DNA of 64,000 nucleotides from Flavobacteriaceae bacterium UBA3339 (GTDB lineage: Bacteria; Bacteroidota; Bacteroidia; Flavobacteriales; Flavobacteriaceae), in assembly GCA_002360925.1 (NCBI GenBank), contig DERN01000010.1:147972-211971 (forward strand), given 5' to 3'. Position numbers and translations under genes: made by a program. The notes under the pieces were generated by a model that was not told the DNA's origin, searched no databases, and was given only the letters and a program-made list of their open reading frames with translations. Below are positions 42,070-51,393 of the stretch, piece after piece (the first letter of the stretch is position 1; each line of letters opens with the position of its first letter).

Positions 42070-43548
42070 TTAATACGCTTTAGCGAATAATACTCTTCCT
42101 TTTGAAGGTTTTCCAGTTAAAACACAAACGCCTTCTTCTTCTTTTCGATCCATAGGAATACAACGAATTGTAGCTTTTGTTAATTCTTTTATCTGCTCTT
42201 CTGTTTCAGGTGTTCCGTCCCAATGAGCTAATAAAAATCCTCCTTTTGTTTCTAAAACTTCTTTAAACTCATCGAACGAATTTACTTCTGTTACATGTTC
42301 GTTTCTAAAGTTAAACGCTTTTGTGAATAAGTTCTCTTGAATTTCGTTTAACAATTCTTTGATATATTGATCTAGATTTTCTTGCGAAACCGTTTCTTTT
42401 GTTTGAGTATCTCTTCGAGCAATTTCAACGGTTTTGTTTTCCATATCTCGTCCACCAATTGCAACGCGTAAAGGCACACCTTTTAATTCCCATTCGGCAA
42501 ATTTAAATCCTGGACGTTGAGTATCTCGATCGTCAAATTTTACCGAAATTCCTTTTGCTTTTAATTCCGAAATCAATTCATCTGCAAAATTACCAATCGC
42601 ATTTTTCTCTTCTTCTGTTTTAAAAATCGGAACAATTACAACTTGAATAGGTGCTAATTTTGGAGGCAAAACTAATCCATTATCATCAGAATGTGTCATA
42701 ATTAAAGCGCCCATTAATCGTGTTGAAACTCCCCAAGAAGTTGCCCAAACATATTCTTGCTTCCCTTCTTTATTAGTAAATTTCACATCGAATGCTTTTG
42801 CAAAATTTTGTCCTAAAAAGTGCGATGTTCCTGCTTGTAAAGCTTTTCCGTCTTGCATTAAAGCTTCAATTGTATACGTATCATCAGCTCCGGCAAAACG
42901 TTCTGTTTCGGTTTTAAATCCTTTAACAACCGGAATTGCCATAAAATTCTCTACAACATCAGCATAAATTTCTTGCATTTGCTTTGCTTCTACCAAAGCT
43001 TCTTCTTTTGTTGCGTGCGCTGTATGTCCTTCTTGCCATAAAAACTCTGCAGTACGCAAAAATAAACGCGTACGCATTTCCCAACGAACAACATTTGCCC
43101 ATTGATTAATTAAAATTGGAAGATCTCGATAAGATTGAATCCAACCTTTATAAGTACTCCAAATAATTGCTTCGGAAGTAGGACGAACTATTAATTCTTC
43201 TTCTAACTTCGCTTCAGGATCCACCATTAATTTTCCTGGATTTTCAGGATCATTTTTTAATCTGTAATGTGTTACAATTGCACATTCTTTGGCAAATCCT
43301 TCTGCATTTTTTTCTTCAGCTTCGAACAAACTTTTCGGAATGAACAAGGGGAAATACGCATTGCTGTGACCTGTTTCTTTGAAACGTTTATCTAATTCTG
43401 CTTGCAGTTTTTCCCAAATGGCGTATCCGTAGGGTTTAATTACCATACTTCCTCTTACTCCCGAATTTTCGGCTAAATCGGCCTTTACAACCAATTCGTT
43501 ATACCATTTAGAATAATCTTCCGATCTTGTAGTTAAATTCTTGCTCAT
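42070..43548 (-). CDS. proS: Prolyl-tRNA synthetase ProS
   Basis: Class II aminoacyl-tRNA synthetase that charges tRNA-Pro. The 492-residue length and the C-terminal domain ending in Tyr (KGRVLFAKAY) mark the eukaryote/archaea-like form without the editing insertion. Motif 2 is seen in NVVRWEMRTRLFLRTAEFLWQEGH, motif 3 in GALIMTHSDDNGLVLPP, and the anticodon domain in APIQVVIVPIF. Alone on its strand. Confidence 0.96.
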   Translation of the reverse strand: MSKNLTTRSEDYSKWYNELVVKADLAENSGVRGSMVIKPYGYAIWEKLQAELDKRFKETGHSNAYFPLFIPKSLFEAEEKNAEGFAKECAIVTHYRLKNDPENPGKLMVDPEAKLEEELIVRPTSEAIIWSTYKGWIQSYRDLPILINQWANVVRWEMRTRLFLRTAEFLWQEGHTAHATKEEALVEAKQMQEIYADVVENFMAIPVVKGFKTETERFAGADDTYTIEALMQDGKALQAGTSHFLGQNFAKAFDVKFTNKEGKQEYVWATSWGVSTRLMGALIMTHSDDNGLVLPPKLAPIQVVIVPIFKTEEEKNAIGNFADELISELKAKGISVKFDDRDTQRPGFKFAEWELKGVPLRVAIGGRDMENKTVEIARRDTQTKETVSQENLDQYIKELLNEIQENLFTKAFNFRNEHVTEVNSFDEFKEVLETKGGFLLAHWDGTPETEEQIKELTKATIRCIPMDRKEEEGVCVLTGKPSKGRVLFAKAY

Positions 43549-43612
43549 TTTTAATATATTGGTATATAATTTGATTATATAATATTAACACATTATTTTG
43601 CACAAATCTACT

Positions 43613-43620
43613 TAAATTTG
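43613..43620 (+). promoter_or_regulatory. Promoter -7 element of the lipoprotein gene
   Basis: TAAATTTG fits TAnnTTTG. The ATG at 43623 would be at or before the RNA start, which supports the ATG at 43650. Confidence 0.55.
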
Positions 43621-43649
43621 TAATGTTCAACAATAAAAAAACTTTAAAT

Positions 43650-44549
43650 ATGCTACTAACTATATTCAATAAGACCAATTTGCTGCGATTAAGTCTTTTT
43701 ACATCGGCAGCGATGCTACTTACAGCTTGTTCCAGTTTAAATCAAAAACCTTACGATGTAGACGGTATTTACAACAACAGTAAAATTGCTGTTGAAGATA
43801 CGCATAATAGTGCAGCATACTATTCGAATTACTTTAAGGAAAAAACAGAAGAATCGGGCGAATATTTTACAGACGTTGACAATTATTCTTCTTATACACA
43901 AGGAAACGGAGCTTGGGGTGATACCACTTCTGAAACTCAAATTATTTATAATCCTTACAACAGTTATGGTTGGGGCTATCCTTATGGCGGATGGTATGAT
44001 TGGAACTGGGGTTGGAGTTTTGGCTTTGGTTACGGCTGGGGCGGATATTGGGGATATCCTTACTATGGTTGGGGTTATCCGCATTACGGTTGGAACTATC
44101 CTTATTATGGATATCGAAATGTTTCACGAAATGATTCGTATCGTGCATTATCAAATCGTCAACTTACACCTGCAAACGGACGTATGAATAACAGATTAAT
44201 GAGTTCTGACACTAGAATGTCAAGAAGTAACTCTTTAAATTCTGGAAGAACCATGACACGTACTGACAAAACATTCTCTAGAGTTAATTCAACTTTAAAC
44301 AGAATGGAAGCTGTTGAAACAAGACGCGTTGCACCAATCGATAATTCAAGAAATTTACGAAACGATCGTCCTATTAATAATTCTCGTATCAACAATAATA
44401 ATACAAGAAGTAATAATATAAGAACCGAACGTCCTGTTTCAAGACCAACTTACACTCCATCTTCTAGCACAAGAATGAATACAGGAAGCATGGGAAGATC
44501 AATGAATACTGGCGGCGGCGGAATGCGTTCTGGTGGCGGAAGAAGGTAA
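43650..44549 (+). CDS. Tyr/Trp/Gly-rich lipoprotein, function unknown
   Basis: A 299-residue lipoprotein with the lipobox LLTACSSL. The middle (about 105-155) is almost only Tyr, Trp, Gly and Pro in repeats such as YGWGYPYGGWYDW. The C-terminal third is Arg/Asn/Ser/Thr-rich and probably disordered, ending in GGGGMRSGGGRR. I recognise no family. The FadL-type porin gene begins 36 bases later, and the spacing suggests one operon. Confidence 0.75.
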   Translation: MLLTIFNKTNLLRLSLFTSAAMLLTACSSLNQKPYDVDGIYNNSKIAVEDTHNSAAYYSNYFKEKTEESGEYFTDVDNYSSYTQGNGAWGDTTSETQIIYNPYNSYGWGYPYGGWYDWNWGWSFGFGYGWGGYWGYPYYGWGYPHYGWNYPYYGYRNVSRNDSYRALSNRQLTPANGRMNNRLMSSDTRMSRSNSLNSGRTMTRTDKTFSRVNSTLNRMEAVETRRVAPIDNSRNLRNDRPINNSRINNNNTRSNNIRTERPVSRPTYTPSSSTRMNTGSMGRSMNTGGGGMRSGGGRR

Positions 44550-44585
44550 TTAATCCATTTATCTAAAAACATAAATTAATAAGAA

Positions 44586-46115
44586 ATGAAAAAGATATAT
44601 ATACCATTAGCTGCTTTGTTTGGAATTGCGCAGGTTACTGCTCAAGAGTTTAATCCGAACGATGCAATTAGAATTGGAACTCAACAAGTAAACGGAACTG
44701 CACGTTACAACGCAATGAACGGAGCTTTTGGCGCCTTGGGTGGCGATGTTTCATCGTTGCAAATAAATCCGGCGGGATCTGCATTATTTAATTATAATCA
44801 TTTTAGTTTAACCGGAAATGTGCAAATTCAGAAAAACAAATCCATCTTTTCTAATACTAAAAGTACTTCTAAAGAAAGCGATGTAGAACTTCCGAATTTT
44901 GGAGCTGTATTTGTAATCGATTCCAACAACCAAGATCAAGCGCTTAAAAAAGTTACAATTGGTTTAGGTTATCATACCAATGCTCGTTTTAACGATCGTT
45001 ATTTCAGTAGCGGAGTTTCGAATCAATCGGTAAGCAATTACTTTTTAGATCATGCTAATTATGGTTTTAATGGCGGAAGCGTTCCTCTTGATCATGTTCA
45101 AACTCAAGGAAACGAAACTGTCGGTGATTTGTACGACATGCTAAATAAAGTTCAAAATGGTTTTTCGGCTCAGCAAGCTATGTTGGCTTATCAAGGATAT
45201 TTAATTAATGATGAAAATAACGGATATGTTTTAAACGGTTCGGGAACTAATTTTTATCAAGAAAATGAAACATATATTACAGGTTTCAACAATCAATTGA
45301 CTGCAAATGTTGCGTTCGATTTTAATAAAAGATTATATCTTGGAGCGAATTTAAACGTTCATTTTGTTGATTATTTGACTTCTTCTGCTATTTATGAAGA
45401 AAATCTTTCGGCAACCGACGGATATAAAAAATTATTATTCAACAACAATACCTATACATACGGATCTGGTTTTTCGTTTAATGTAGGAGGGATTTTTAAA
45501 GCAACCGAAGAATTTAGAATCGGAGCTTCTTATCAATCGCCAACTTGGATGAGTTTACAAGATGAGTTCGCTCAAAGTCTCCAAACAAATGTCATTCAAA
45601 ACGGAAAAACAGAATTTTACAATGTAAATCCAAATTTAGTAACACTTTACAATAAATACCGAGTTCAAAATCCGGGATCGTTTACAGGAAGTTTGGCATA
45701 CGTTTTTGGATCTAAAGGCTTATTAAGTTTCGATTATACTAGAAAAGATTATAGTTCGATAGAATACAGTGCAAAAGACGGAAGCAATTTTGATATTACG
45801 AACGACTATTACAAAAACAATTTACAAGCAACAAATGAGTTTAGAGTTGGTGGTGAAATTCGTTTAGATCAGGTTAGTTTACGTGCAGGTTTTAGACATG
45901 TTGACAGTCCGTACAAAAACAAAAAAACGTTAGGCGATTTAACAAGTTACAGTGCCGGAATTGGTTATAGTTTTGGAGCATCGCGCTTAGATTTAGGCTA
46001 TATGCTTTGGAAACAAGATTCAGAACAAAACATTATTAGTTCTGGTTTTACACCAACAGCAAATATTCAATCAAACAACCACAATATTACATTAACGTAT
46101 AGTGCAAGTTTTTAA
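44586..46115 (+). CDS. OmpP1/FadL-type outer-membrane transport protein
   Basis: A 509-residue barrel with a signal peptide (YIPLAALFGIAQVTAQ) and the FadL family start ALGGDVSSLQINPAGSALF (N-terminal hatch, NPA motif). Many barrel strands follow, the last ITLTYSASF. Family members import hydrophobic compounds such as fatty acids. Substrate here unknown. It follows the Tyr-rich lipoprotein gene. Confidence 0.9.
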   Translation: MKKIYIPLAALFGIAQVTAQEFNPNDAIRIGTQQVNGTARYNAMNGAFGALGGDVSSLQINPAGSALFNYNHFSLTGNVQIQKNKSIFSNTKSTSKESDVELPNFGAVFVIDSNNQDQALKKVTIGLGYHTNARFNDRYFSSGVSNQSVSNYFLDHANYGFNGGSVPLDHVQTQGNETVGDLYDMLNKVQNGFSAQQAMLAYQGYLINDENNGYVLNGSGTNFYQENETYITGFNNQLTANVAFDFNKRLYLGANLNVHFVDYLTSSAIYEENLSATDGYKKLLFNNNTYTYGSGFSFNVGGIFKATEEFRIGASYQSPTWMSLQDEFAQSLQTNVIQNGKTEFYNVNPNLVTLYNKYRVQNPGSFTGSLAYVFGSKGLLSFDYTRKDYSSIEYSAKDGSNFDITNDYYKNNLQATNEFRVGGEIRLDQVSLRAGFRHVDSPYKNKKTLGDLTSYSAGIGYSFGASRLDLGYMLWKQDSEQNIISSGFTPTANIQSNNHNITLTYSASF

Positions 46116-46134
46116 TATTATTCAACATAAAAAC

Positions 46135-46168
46135 AAAAGTCCTTACTAACAAACAGTAAGGACTTTTT
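46135..46168 (+). terminator. Terminator of FadL-type gene
   Basis: AGTCCTTACT and AGTAAGGACT around a 7-base loop, followed by six T. Confidence 0.9.
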
Positions 46169-46174
46169 TATTTG

Positions 46175-46182
46175 TATCTTTG
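46175..46182 (+). promoter_or_regulatory. Promoter -7 element
   Basis: TATCTTTG (TAnnTTTG), 15 bases before the ATG at 46198. It supports that start. Confidence 0.6.
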
Positions 46183-46197
46183 CCAAAATTTTTCAAG

Positions 46198-47040
46198 ATG
46201 AAAGCACTACAAAAACTTTTTATGTTAGGCGGCTTATCAATTTTATCTTTAAACGCCTTTTCTCAAGAAGTTACAAACAATCTTTACACTTCTAACAACA
46301 AAGGAAAAATCTATATTTATTGGGGAGGAAATCGTGGATATTACTCTTCTTCCGACATTCATTTTAAAGGAGAAGATTTTGACTTTACCGTCGAAAATGC
46401 AAAAGCACACGATAAACCAAAAGGTTGGCATGCAGATTATATCAATCCAACACGAATGACGATTCCGCAAACCAATTTCCGTTTGGGATATTTTATTACA
46501 GACAAATACAGCGTTTCTTTCGGATTTGATCACATGAAATATGTGTTAACTCAAAATCAAGAAGCAAAAGTTGTTGGCGATTATCCAAATAAAGGAAGTT
46601 ATGGCGAAGTTTTAGAAAATGGAAATACATTAATAACGCCCGAATTCTTAAAATTCGAACATACCGACGGATTGAATTATATTAATTTAGAATTAGCTCG
46701 TCATGAAGATCTTTCGAAATATATCGGAATCACAAACACCGATAAAATTCAATTGAATGTTTTGGCTGGTGTTGGTACTGGAGTTTTATTTCCAAGAACA
46801 AATGCAACCGTTTTAGGCGGAGAACGTAACGATGAATTTAAAATTGCAGGTTTCGGAGCTTCTGTAAAAGGTGGATTAAACTTAACGTTCTACAAACATT
46901 TCTTTGTTCAATACGAAACAAAAGCAGGTTATATCAACATTTTAAAAACACCGATTTCTCCTAATTCTTCAGAATATGCCAAACACGATTTCACTTTCTT
47001 ACAAAGTCTTATCGTTGTTGGTGGAATTTTTAAACTGTAA
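46198..47040 (+). CDS. Outer-membrane barrel protein, function unknown
   Basis: A 280-residue precursor from ATG 46198 with signal peptide (LFMLGGLSILSLNAFSQ). Beta-barrel strands such as KIYIYWGGNRGYYSSSDIHF and the last strand SLIVVGGIFKL are visible. Similar Bacteroidota proteins are listed as hypothetical or outer-membrane proteins. Alone between a terminator and rimO. Confidence 0.7.
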   Translation: MKALQKLFMLGGLSILSLNAFSQEVTNNLYTSNNKGKIYIYWGGNRGYYSSSDIHFKGEDFDFTVENAKAHDKPKGWHADYINPTRMTIPQTNFRLGYFITDKYSVSFGFDHMKYVLTQNQEAKVVGDYPNKGSYGEVLENGNTLITPEFLKFEHTDGLNYINLELARHEDLSKYIGITNTDKIQLNVLAGVGTGVLFPRTNATVLGGERNDEFKIAGFGASVKGGLNLTFYKHFFVQYETKAGYINILKTPISPNSSEYAKHDFTFLQSLIVVGGIFKL

Positions 47041-47067
47041 TTAGCATTTATTAAGGAATTAAAATCG

Positions 47068-47075
47068 TAGTTTTG
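47068..47075 (+). promoter_or_regulatory. Promoter -7 element of rimO
   Basis: TAGTTTTG fits TAnnTTTG, 19 bases before the rimO start. Confidence 0.6.
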
Positions 47076-47094
47076 CAACCTCAATTTTAGAATC

Positions 47095-48411
47095 ATGAGA
47101 ACCAAATCATTAAAGAAAAATAAAATCAACGTAGTTACGCTGGGCTGTTCAAAAAACGTTTACGACAGCGAAGTGTTGATGGGACAATTAAAAGCCAGTG
47201 GTAAAGACGTAACTCATGAAGCTGCAAACGACGAAGCAAACATTGTGGTAATCAATACCTGCGGTTTTATCAATAATGCAAAGGAAGAATCGGTTAATAC
47301 GATTTTAGAATATGTAGATAAAAAAGAGCAAGGTATTGTAGATAAAATCTTTGTTACCGGTTGTTTGTCTGAACGTTACAAACCAGATTTAGAATCAGAA
47401 ATTCCGGATGTAGATCAATATTTCGGAACAACAGATTTACCTTTATTATTAAAAGCTTTAGGAGCCGATTACAAACACGAACTTTTAGGCGAACGTTTAA
47501 CTACAACTCCTAAAAATTACGCTTATTTAAAGATTTCTGAAGGTTGCGATCGTCCTTGTTCATTTTGTGCGATTCCTTTAATGAGAGGAAAACACGTTTC
47601 ACAATCGATTGAAAAATTGGTTAATGAAGCCGAAAAATTAGCAAAAGACGGAGTTAAAGAATTGATTTTAATTGCTCAGGATTTAACTTATTACGGTTTA
47701 GATTTATACAAAAAAAGAAATTTAGCCGAGCTTTTAGAGAATTTAGCTAAAATTGAAGGAATTGAGTGGATTCGTTTACATTACGCATTTCCAACAGGTT
47801 TCCCGATGGACGTTTTAGAATTGATGAAACGCGAACCAAAAATTTGTAATTATATCGATATTCCGCTTCAGCACATTGCAGACAATGTCTTAAAATCGAT
47901 GCGTCGCGGAACAACTTACGCCAAAACAACTCAATTATTAAAAGATTTTAGAGCAGCAGTTCCCGGAATGGCAATCAGAACAACACTTATTGTTGGATAT
48001 CCTGGCGAAACAGAAGAAGATTTCGAAATCCTTAAAAATTGGGTTAAAGAAATGCGTTTCGAACGTTTAGGTTGTTTTACATATTCTCACGAAGAAAACA
48101 CACATGCTTATTTGTTAGAAGACGATGTTCCGCAAGAAGTGAAACAAGCGCGTGCTAACGACATAATGGATATTCAGGCTCAAATTTCTTGGGAATTGAA
48201 TCAAGAAAAAATTGGTCAAACATTCCGTTGTATTATCGATCGTAAAGAAGGAAATCATTTTATTGGAAGAACCGAATTCGATTCTCCGGATGTTGATAAT
48301 GAAGTTTTAATCGATGCTACAAAATATTATGTAAAAGTTGGTGATTTTGCCGAAATTGAAATCTTTGACGCTACAGAATTCGATTTGTACGGAACACCTA
48401 TTTCAAAATAA
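47095..48411 (+). CDS. rimO: Ribosomal protein S12 methylthiotransferase RimO
   Basis: Radical SAM enzyme that adds a methylthio group to an Asp of ribosomal protein S12. At 438 residues, the N-terminal UPF0004 domain has Cys in VTLGCSKN, INTCGF and VTGCLSERY (second iron-sulfur cluster), the radical SAM CX3CX2C in CDRPCSFC is near residues 151-158, and the C-terminal TRAM domain starts around 375. RimO rather than MiaB by the IIVGYPGETEEDF and FERLGCFTYSHEE patterns. Confidence 0.95.
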   Translation: MRTKSLKKNKINVVTLGCSKNVYDSEVLMGQLKASGKDVTHEAANDEANIVVINTCGFINNAKEESVNTILEYVDKKEQGIVDKIFVTGCLSERYKPDLESEIPDVDQYFGTTDLPLLLKALGADYKHELLGERLTTTPKNYAYLKISEGCDRPCSFCAIPLMRGKHVSQSIEKLVNEAEKLAKDGVKELILIAQDLTYYGLDLYKKRNLAELLENLAKIEGIEWIRLHYAFPTGFPMDVLELMKREPKICNYIDIPLQHIADNVLKSMRRGTTYAKTTQLLKDFRAAVPGMAIRTTLIVGYPGETEEDFEILKNWVKEMRFERLGCFTYSHEENTHAYLLEDDVPQEVKQARANDIMDIQAQISWELNQEKIGQTFRCIIDRKEGNHFIGRTEFDSPDVDNEVLIDATKYYVKVGDFAEIEIFDATEFDLYGTPISK

Positions 48412-48417
48412 CATTTT

Positions 48418-48445
48418 AAACCGAAAGATTCTCTTTCGGTTTTTT
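48418..48445 (+). terminator. Terminator of rimO
   Basis: AAACCGAAAG and CTTTCGGTTT with a 5-base loop, then T-run. Confidence 0.85.
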
Positions 48446-48459
48446 ATTTAAATTCAGTT

Positions 48460-49377
48460 ATGTCTAGTATCATTTTATTATTCCTTTGTTTATTTATAGG
48501 AATTGCGATTCAACGCGTTCCAAGTTTTCCTAAAAACACATCGTTGGTTTTAAATCAATATATTTTATTTGTGGCTTTACCTGCAATGGCTTTGCATTAT
48601 TTGCCTAAAATAGAATTAGGTTGGGATTTACTGCTTCCTGCTTCTATCGCTTGGATTGCTTTTGGATTTTCGTATTTGTTTTTTAGTTTTCTTGGAAAAA
48701 AATTCGGATGGTCTAAAAAATTAATTGGCTGTTTAATTATTACGTCAGGTTTAGGAAATACTTCGTTTGTCGGAATCCCTGTTATACAGGCAATGTACGG
48801 CGAAGAAGCTTTAAAAACATTAATTATTATTGATTTACCTGGAACTTTTGTTGTCCTTTCGACTTTAGGTGTTATGGTAGCGACGCTTTATTCTAAGAAA
48901 AAAGGACAAGAAGAATCTATTTTAAAGAAAATGTTTTCCTTTCCTCCTTTAATTGCGTTTATAATCGGTTTTTCGATGGCAATTATCAAAATAGATTTCC
49001 CTGAAGTTTTTAGTGAAACATTAAAACAACTTGGCGCAACCCTTTCGCCTATTGCATTGATTTCGGTTGGTTTTCAATTAAAATTTAAAGCCTACGGAAA
49101 ACACTTTAAGTTTTTAGCTTTAGGTCTATTTTTCCAATTGATTTTATTTCCGTTTTTAATCTTTGCTTTATTTTATTTCGTTTTAGGAAAACACGATTTA
49201 GACACCAAAGTTTGCATTATTGAAGCCGCAATGGCACCGATGATTACAGGAAGCATATTAGCATCGAATTACGGTTTAAAACCCGAATTAAGTAATATGA
49301 TGGTTGGTTTCGGAATTCCGATTTCGTTTGTAACAATTGCAGGTTGGTATTTTGTAGTAGAATATTTTATTATATAA
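48460..49377 (+). CDS. AEC family transporter (auxin efflux carrier type)
   Basis: A 305-residue membrane protein with about ten hydrophobic segments. The two family half-repeats are visible, with a GLGNTSFVGIPVIQAMYG crossing (about 100-117) and the second APMITGSILASNYGL (about 262-276). AEC carriers move organic acids or small metabolites. Substrate unknown. Bounded by terminators on both sides. Confidence 0.9.
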   Translation: MSSIILLFLCLFIGIAIQRVPSFPKNTSLVLNQYILFVALPAMALHYLPKIELGWDLLLPASIAWIAFGFSYLFFSFLGKKFGWSKKLIGCLIITSGLGNTSFVGIPVIQAMYGEEALKTLIIIDLPGTFVVLSTLGVMVATLYSKKKGQEESILKKMFSFPPLIAFIIGFSMAIIKIDFPEVFSETLKQLGATLSPIALISVGFQLKFKAYGKHFKFLALGLFFQLILFPFLIFALFYFVLGKHDLDTKVCIIEAAMAPMITGSILASNYGLKPELSNMMVGFGIPISFVTIAGWYFVVEYFII

Positions 49378-49407
49378 AAAAACGATGAGTTAAACTCATC
49401 GTTTTTT
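49376..49407. terminator. Bidirectional terminator
   Basis: A-run then ACGATGAGT, 3-base loop, ACTCATCGT and T-run. It lies between the convergent AEC transporter and menE genes. Confidence 0.9.
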
Positions 49408-49410
49408 GTT

Positions 49411-50448
49411 TTATCCTTCAACCGTTTCCCTTCTTAAAATTTTTCCGGTTGGTGTTTCTTTAAAATGTTTTACAAACAACACTTCTTTTGGTCGTTCGTA
49501 TTTTTCTAAACTGTCTAAAGCTTCCGGAAGCAAGGTATAAGATTCTTGTTCAATTACCAAAACCAATTTTTGTCCTAAATCTTTATCTTCTTTTCCGATA
49601 ACAAAAAAACGATACGGAATATATTCTGACAGTTTTTGTTCAATCTTTTCAGGAATAAGCTTTACTCCTCCACTATTAATCACATTATCAACTCTGCCAA
49701 TCCATTCAAACTGAATATCGTTTGCCATTTCGATTAAATCATTTGTAATAATCAATCCGTTTGCAACAAGCGGAGCTTCAATTATTAGACAACCTCTTTC
49801 ATCTTTCGAAATATTTGCGTGCGGCAAAGCGGTAAAATAACGTTCTTCTATTCGTTTAGCTGCAATATGTGTAATAGTTTCGGTCATTCCGTAGGTTTCA
49901 TAAACTTCTACCAACATATCTTTTAGAAGCTCTTTAATTCCGTCATCGAGTTTTGCTCCACCAATAATCAACTTTTTACACTGTTCGATTTGAGTAATCG
50001 AATTTTGAACCTGCATCGGAACCATTGCAACAAAATCGTATACTTTATCAGTGTTATTTAAAGGTTCTTTACTCGGATTAACATAATCTAATTCTAAACC
50101 TAAAACCACAGCACGAACAAACATCATTTTTCCGGCAATATAACGAGTTGGCAAACATAAAAGTGCCGAATCTCCAGGTTTCAATCTAAAAAACTCACCT
50201 GTTGCCAAAGCAGAATGAACCATTGCTTGTTTTTCTAACTTTATGTTTTTAGGAGTTCCGGTTGTTCCTGAAGTTGTTAAGGTTACAAAATCGTTCTCAT
50301 CGAACCATTGTAAAATAAAATCGCCTAATTCTTTCTCGTACGCTTCTCCGTCTTTTACCAAAGTAATCGCCAATTCACTGAGGCTTTCTTTGTTAAATTC
50401 ATGACCATTTAATCTGAAATTGGGATGTATACAAATTTTCTGTTTCAT
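49411..50448 (-). CDS. menE: O-succinylbenzoate--CoA ligase MenE (short form)
   Basis: AMP-forming ligase of the menaquinone pathway. The adenylation motif is TLTTSGTTGTPKNIKL (near residue 55-70), followed by YETYGMTETITHIA, GRVDNVINSGGVKL and the catalytic Lys in ETPTGKILRRE. At 345 residues it is about 100 shorter than the E. coli protein at the N-terminus; short forms are usual in Bacteroidota. The CPBP protease gene ends two bases before its start. Confidence 0.85.
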   Translation of the reverse strand: MKQKICIHPNFRLNGHEFNKESLSELAITLVKDGEAYEKELGDFILQWFDENDFVTLTTSGTTGTPKNIKLEKQAMVHSALATGEFFRLKPGDSALLCLPTRYIAGKMMFVRAVVLGLELDYVNPSKEPLNNTDKVYDFVAMVPMQVQNSITQIEQCKKLIIGGAKLDDGIKELLKDMLVEVYETYGMTETITHIAAKRIEERYFTALPHANISKDERGCLIIEAPLVANGLIITNDLIEMANDIQFEWIGRVDNVINSGGVKLIPEKIEQKLSEYIPYRFFVIGKEDKDLGQKLVLVIEQESYTLLPEALDSLEKYERPKEVLFVKHFKETPTGKILRRETVEG

Positions 50449-50450
50449 AG

Positions 50451-51335
50451 CTAAAACGATTTAAATAATTTCTGTTTCCAATTAGTCCAGTTGTATTTTT
50501 TAGAAAAAACATATAGCAAGATAGGAAAAATAATAAAAACTTGTATCAGCAATTCCCAAATATTGGATGTTCCTTTGAAAAGAAAAAGCGCATCGGTTTG
50601 AAAAACCGCAGTATCTGAAGTAATCAATAAAGCTCCTATTAAATTATTTGCCGCATGAAATCCTAAAGCCAATTCCAAACCATCGTCCATCAAAGTCATG
50701 ATTCCCAATAAAAAACCGCAACCAATGTAAAAAATCATGATCGAAAATCCCATATCCGAAACTTCGGGATTACTAATGTGCATCAATCCAAAAACAACGG
50801 ATGATAAAAACAAGGCAATTCCTTTATTTTTTGATACAAATGCGGTAAACTGCATGAAATATCCACGAAAAAAATATTCTTCGAAACTGGTTTGAATCGG
50901 AATAAAAATGACCGCAATAACTAAAAGAATAATAAACGATTGAGTATTAAATTGAAACTGAAAACTTGCCGGATCCATAAAATAACTTACTGCGGTTAAA
51001 GCTAAATTTATTAAAGTCCAAACACCGAAAGAAAACCCGATTCGCTTCCAATCGATCTTTCTGCGCGAAGTTGTGAGCTGTGTTACGGAATATTTATGAA
51101 TGAATTTCCACCAGATAAACAACATTCCCAGAAAAAAAGCAAACGGAATTAACATTGTGAAAAAAGTAGCATTTTTTCCAATTCGGTTTACCATATCCTG
51201 AATCATTGCGGTTGAATCTCCGCCAATTAATGCGGTTGAAATAACATTCAGGATCATGAAACCAAGGAAACCGAAAATATAGGGAACGTATTTTAAAATA
51301 CTCGACGAATCTCTTTTAAACTGTTCTAAATACAT
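50451..51335 (-). CDS. CPBP family intramembrane metalloprotease
   Basis: A 294-residue membrane protein with about eight hydrophobic segments. The CPBP (Abi) motifs are present: FEEYFFRGY (Glu-Glu and Arg), GLMHISNPE (His) and GFHAANNLIG (His). Such proteases cut membrane proteins or, in lineages with prenylation, CaaX proteins. Substrate unknown. Two bases upstream of menE and so in one operon with it. Confidence 0.9.
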   Translation of the reverse strand: MYLEQFKRDSSSILKYVPYIFGFLGFMILNVISTALIGGDSTAMIQDMVNRIGKNATFFTMLIPFAFFLGMLFIWWKFIHKYSVTQLTTSRRKIDWKRIGFSFGVWTLINLALTAVSYFMDPASFQFQFNTQSFIILLVIAVIFIPIQTSFEEYFFRGYFMQFTAFVSKNKGIALFLSSVVFGLMHISNPEVSDMGFSIMIFYIGCGFLLGIMTLMDDGLELALGFHAANNLIGALLITSDTAVFQTDALFLFKGTSNIWELLIQVFIIFPILLYVFSKKYNWTNWKQKLFKSF

Positions 51336-51364
51336 ATTCTTTTTTTATTTTGAACGAAGTTAAG

Positions 51365-51372
51365 TAAATTTG
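51365..51372 (+). promoter_or_regulatory. Promoter -7 element of arsC-like gene
   Basis: TAAATTTG (TAnnTTTG) overlaps a TTG at 51370 that could be mistaken for a start. The real start is therefore ATG 51394. Confidence 0.55.
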
Positions 51373-51393
51373 AAAGTAAAAAATAACGAACAA

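Noticed and set aside
43737..44187. Open frames in other phases of the Tyr/Gly-rich gene
   Set aside because: They come from the repetitive codon pattern of the real lipoprotein gene. The promoter and lipobox support only the plus-strand frame at 43650.
51370..51393. TTG start for the ArsC-like gene
   Set aside because: The TTG lies within the promoter -7 element, and family members start at MIKIYHNPRCS.
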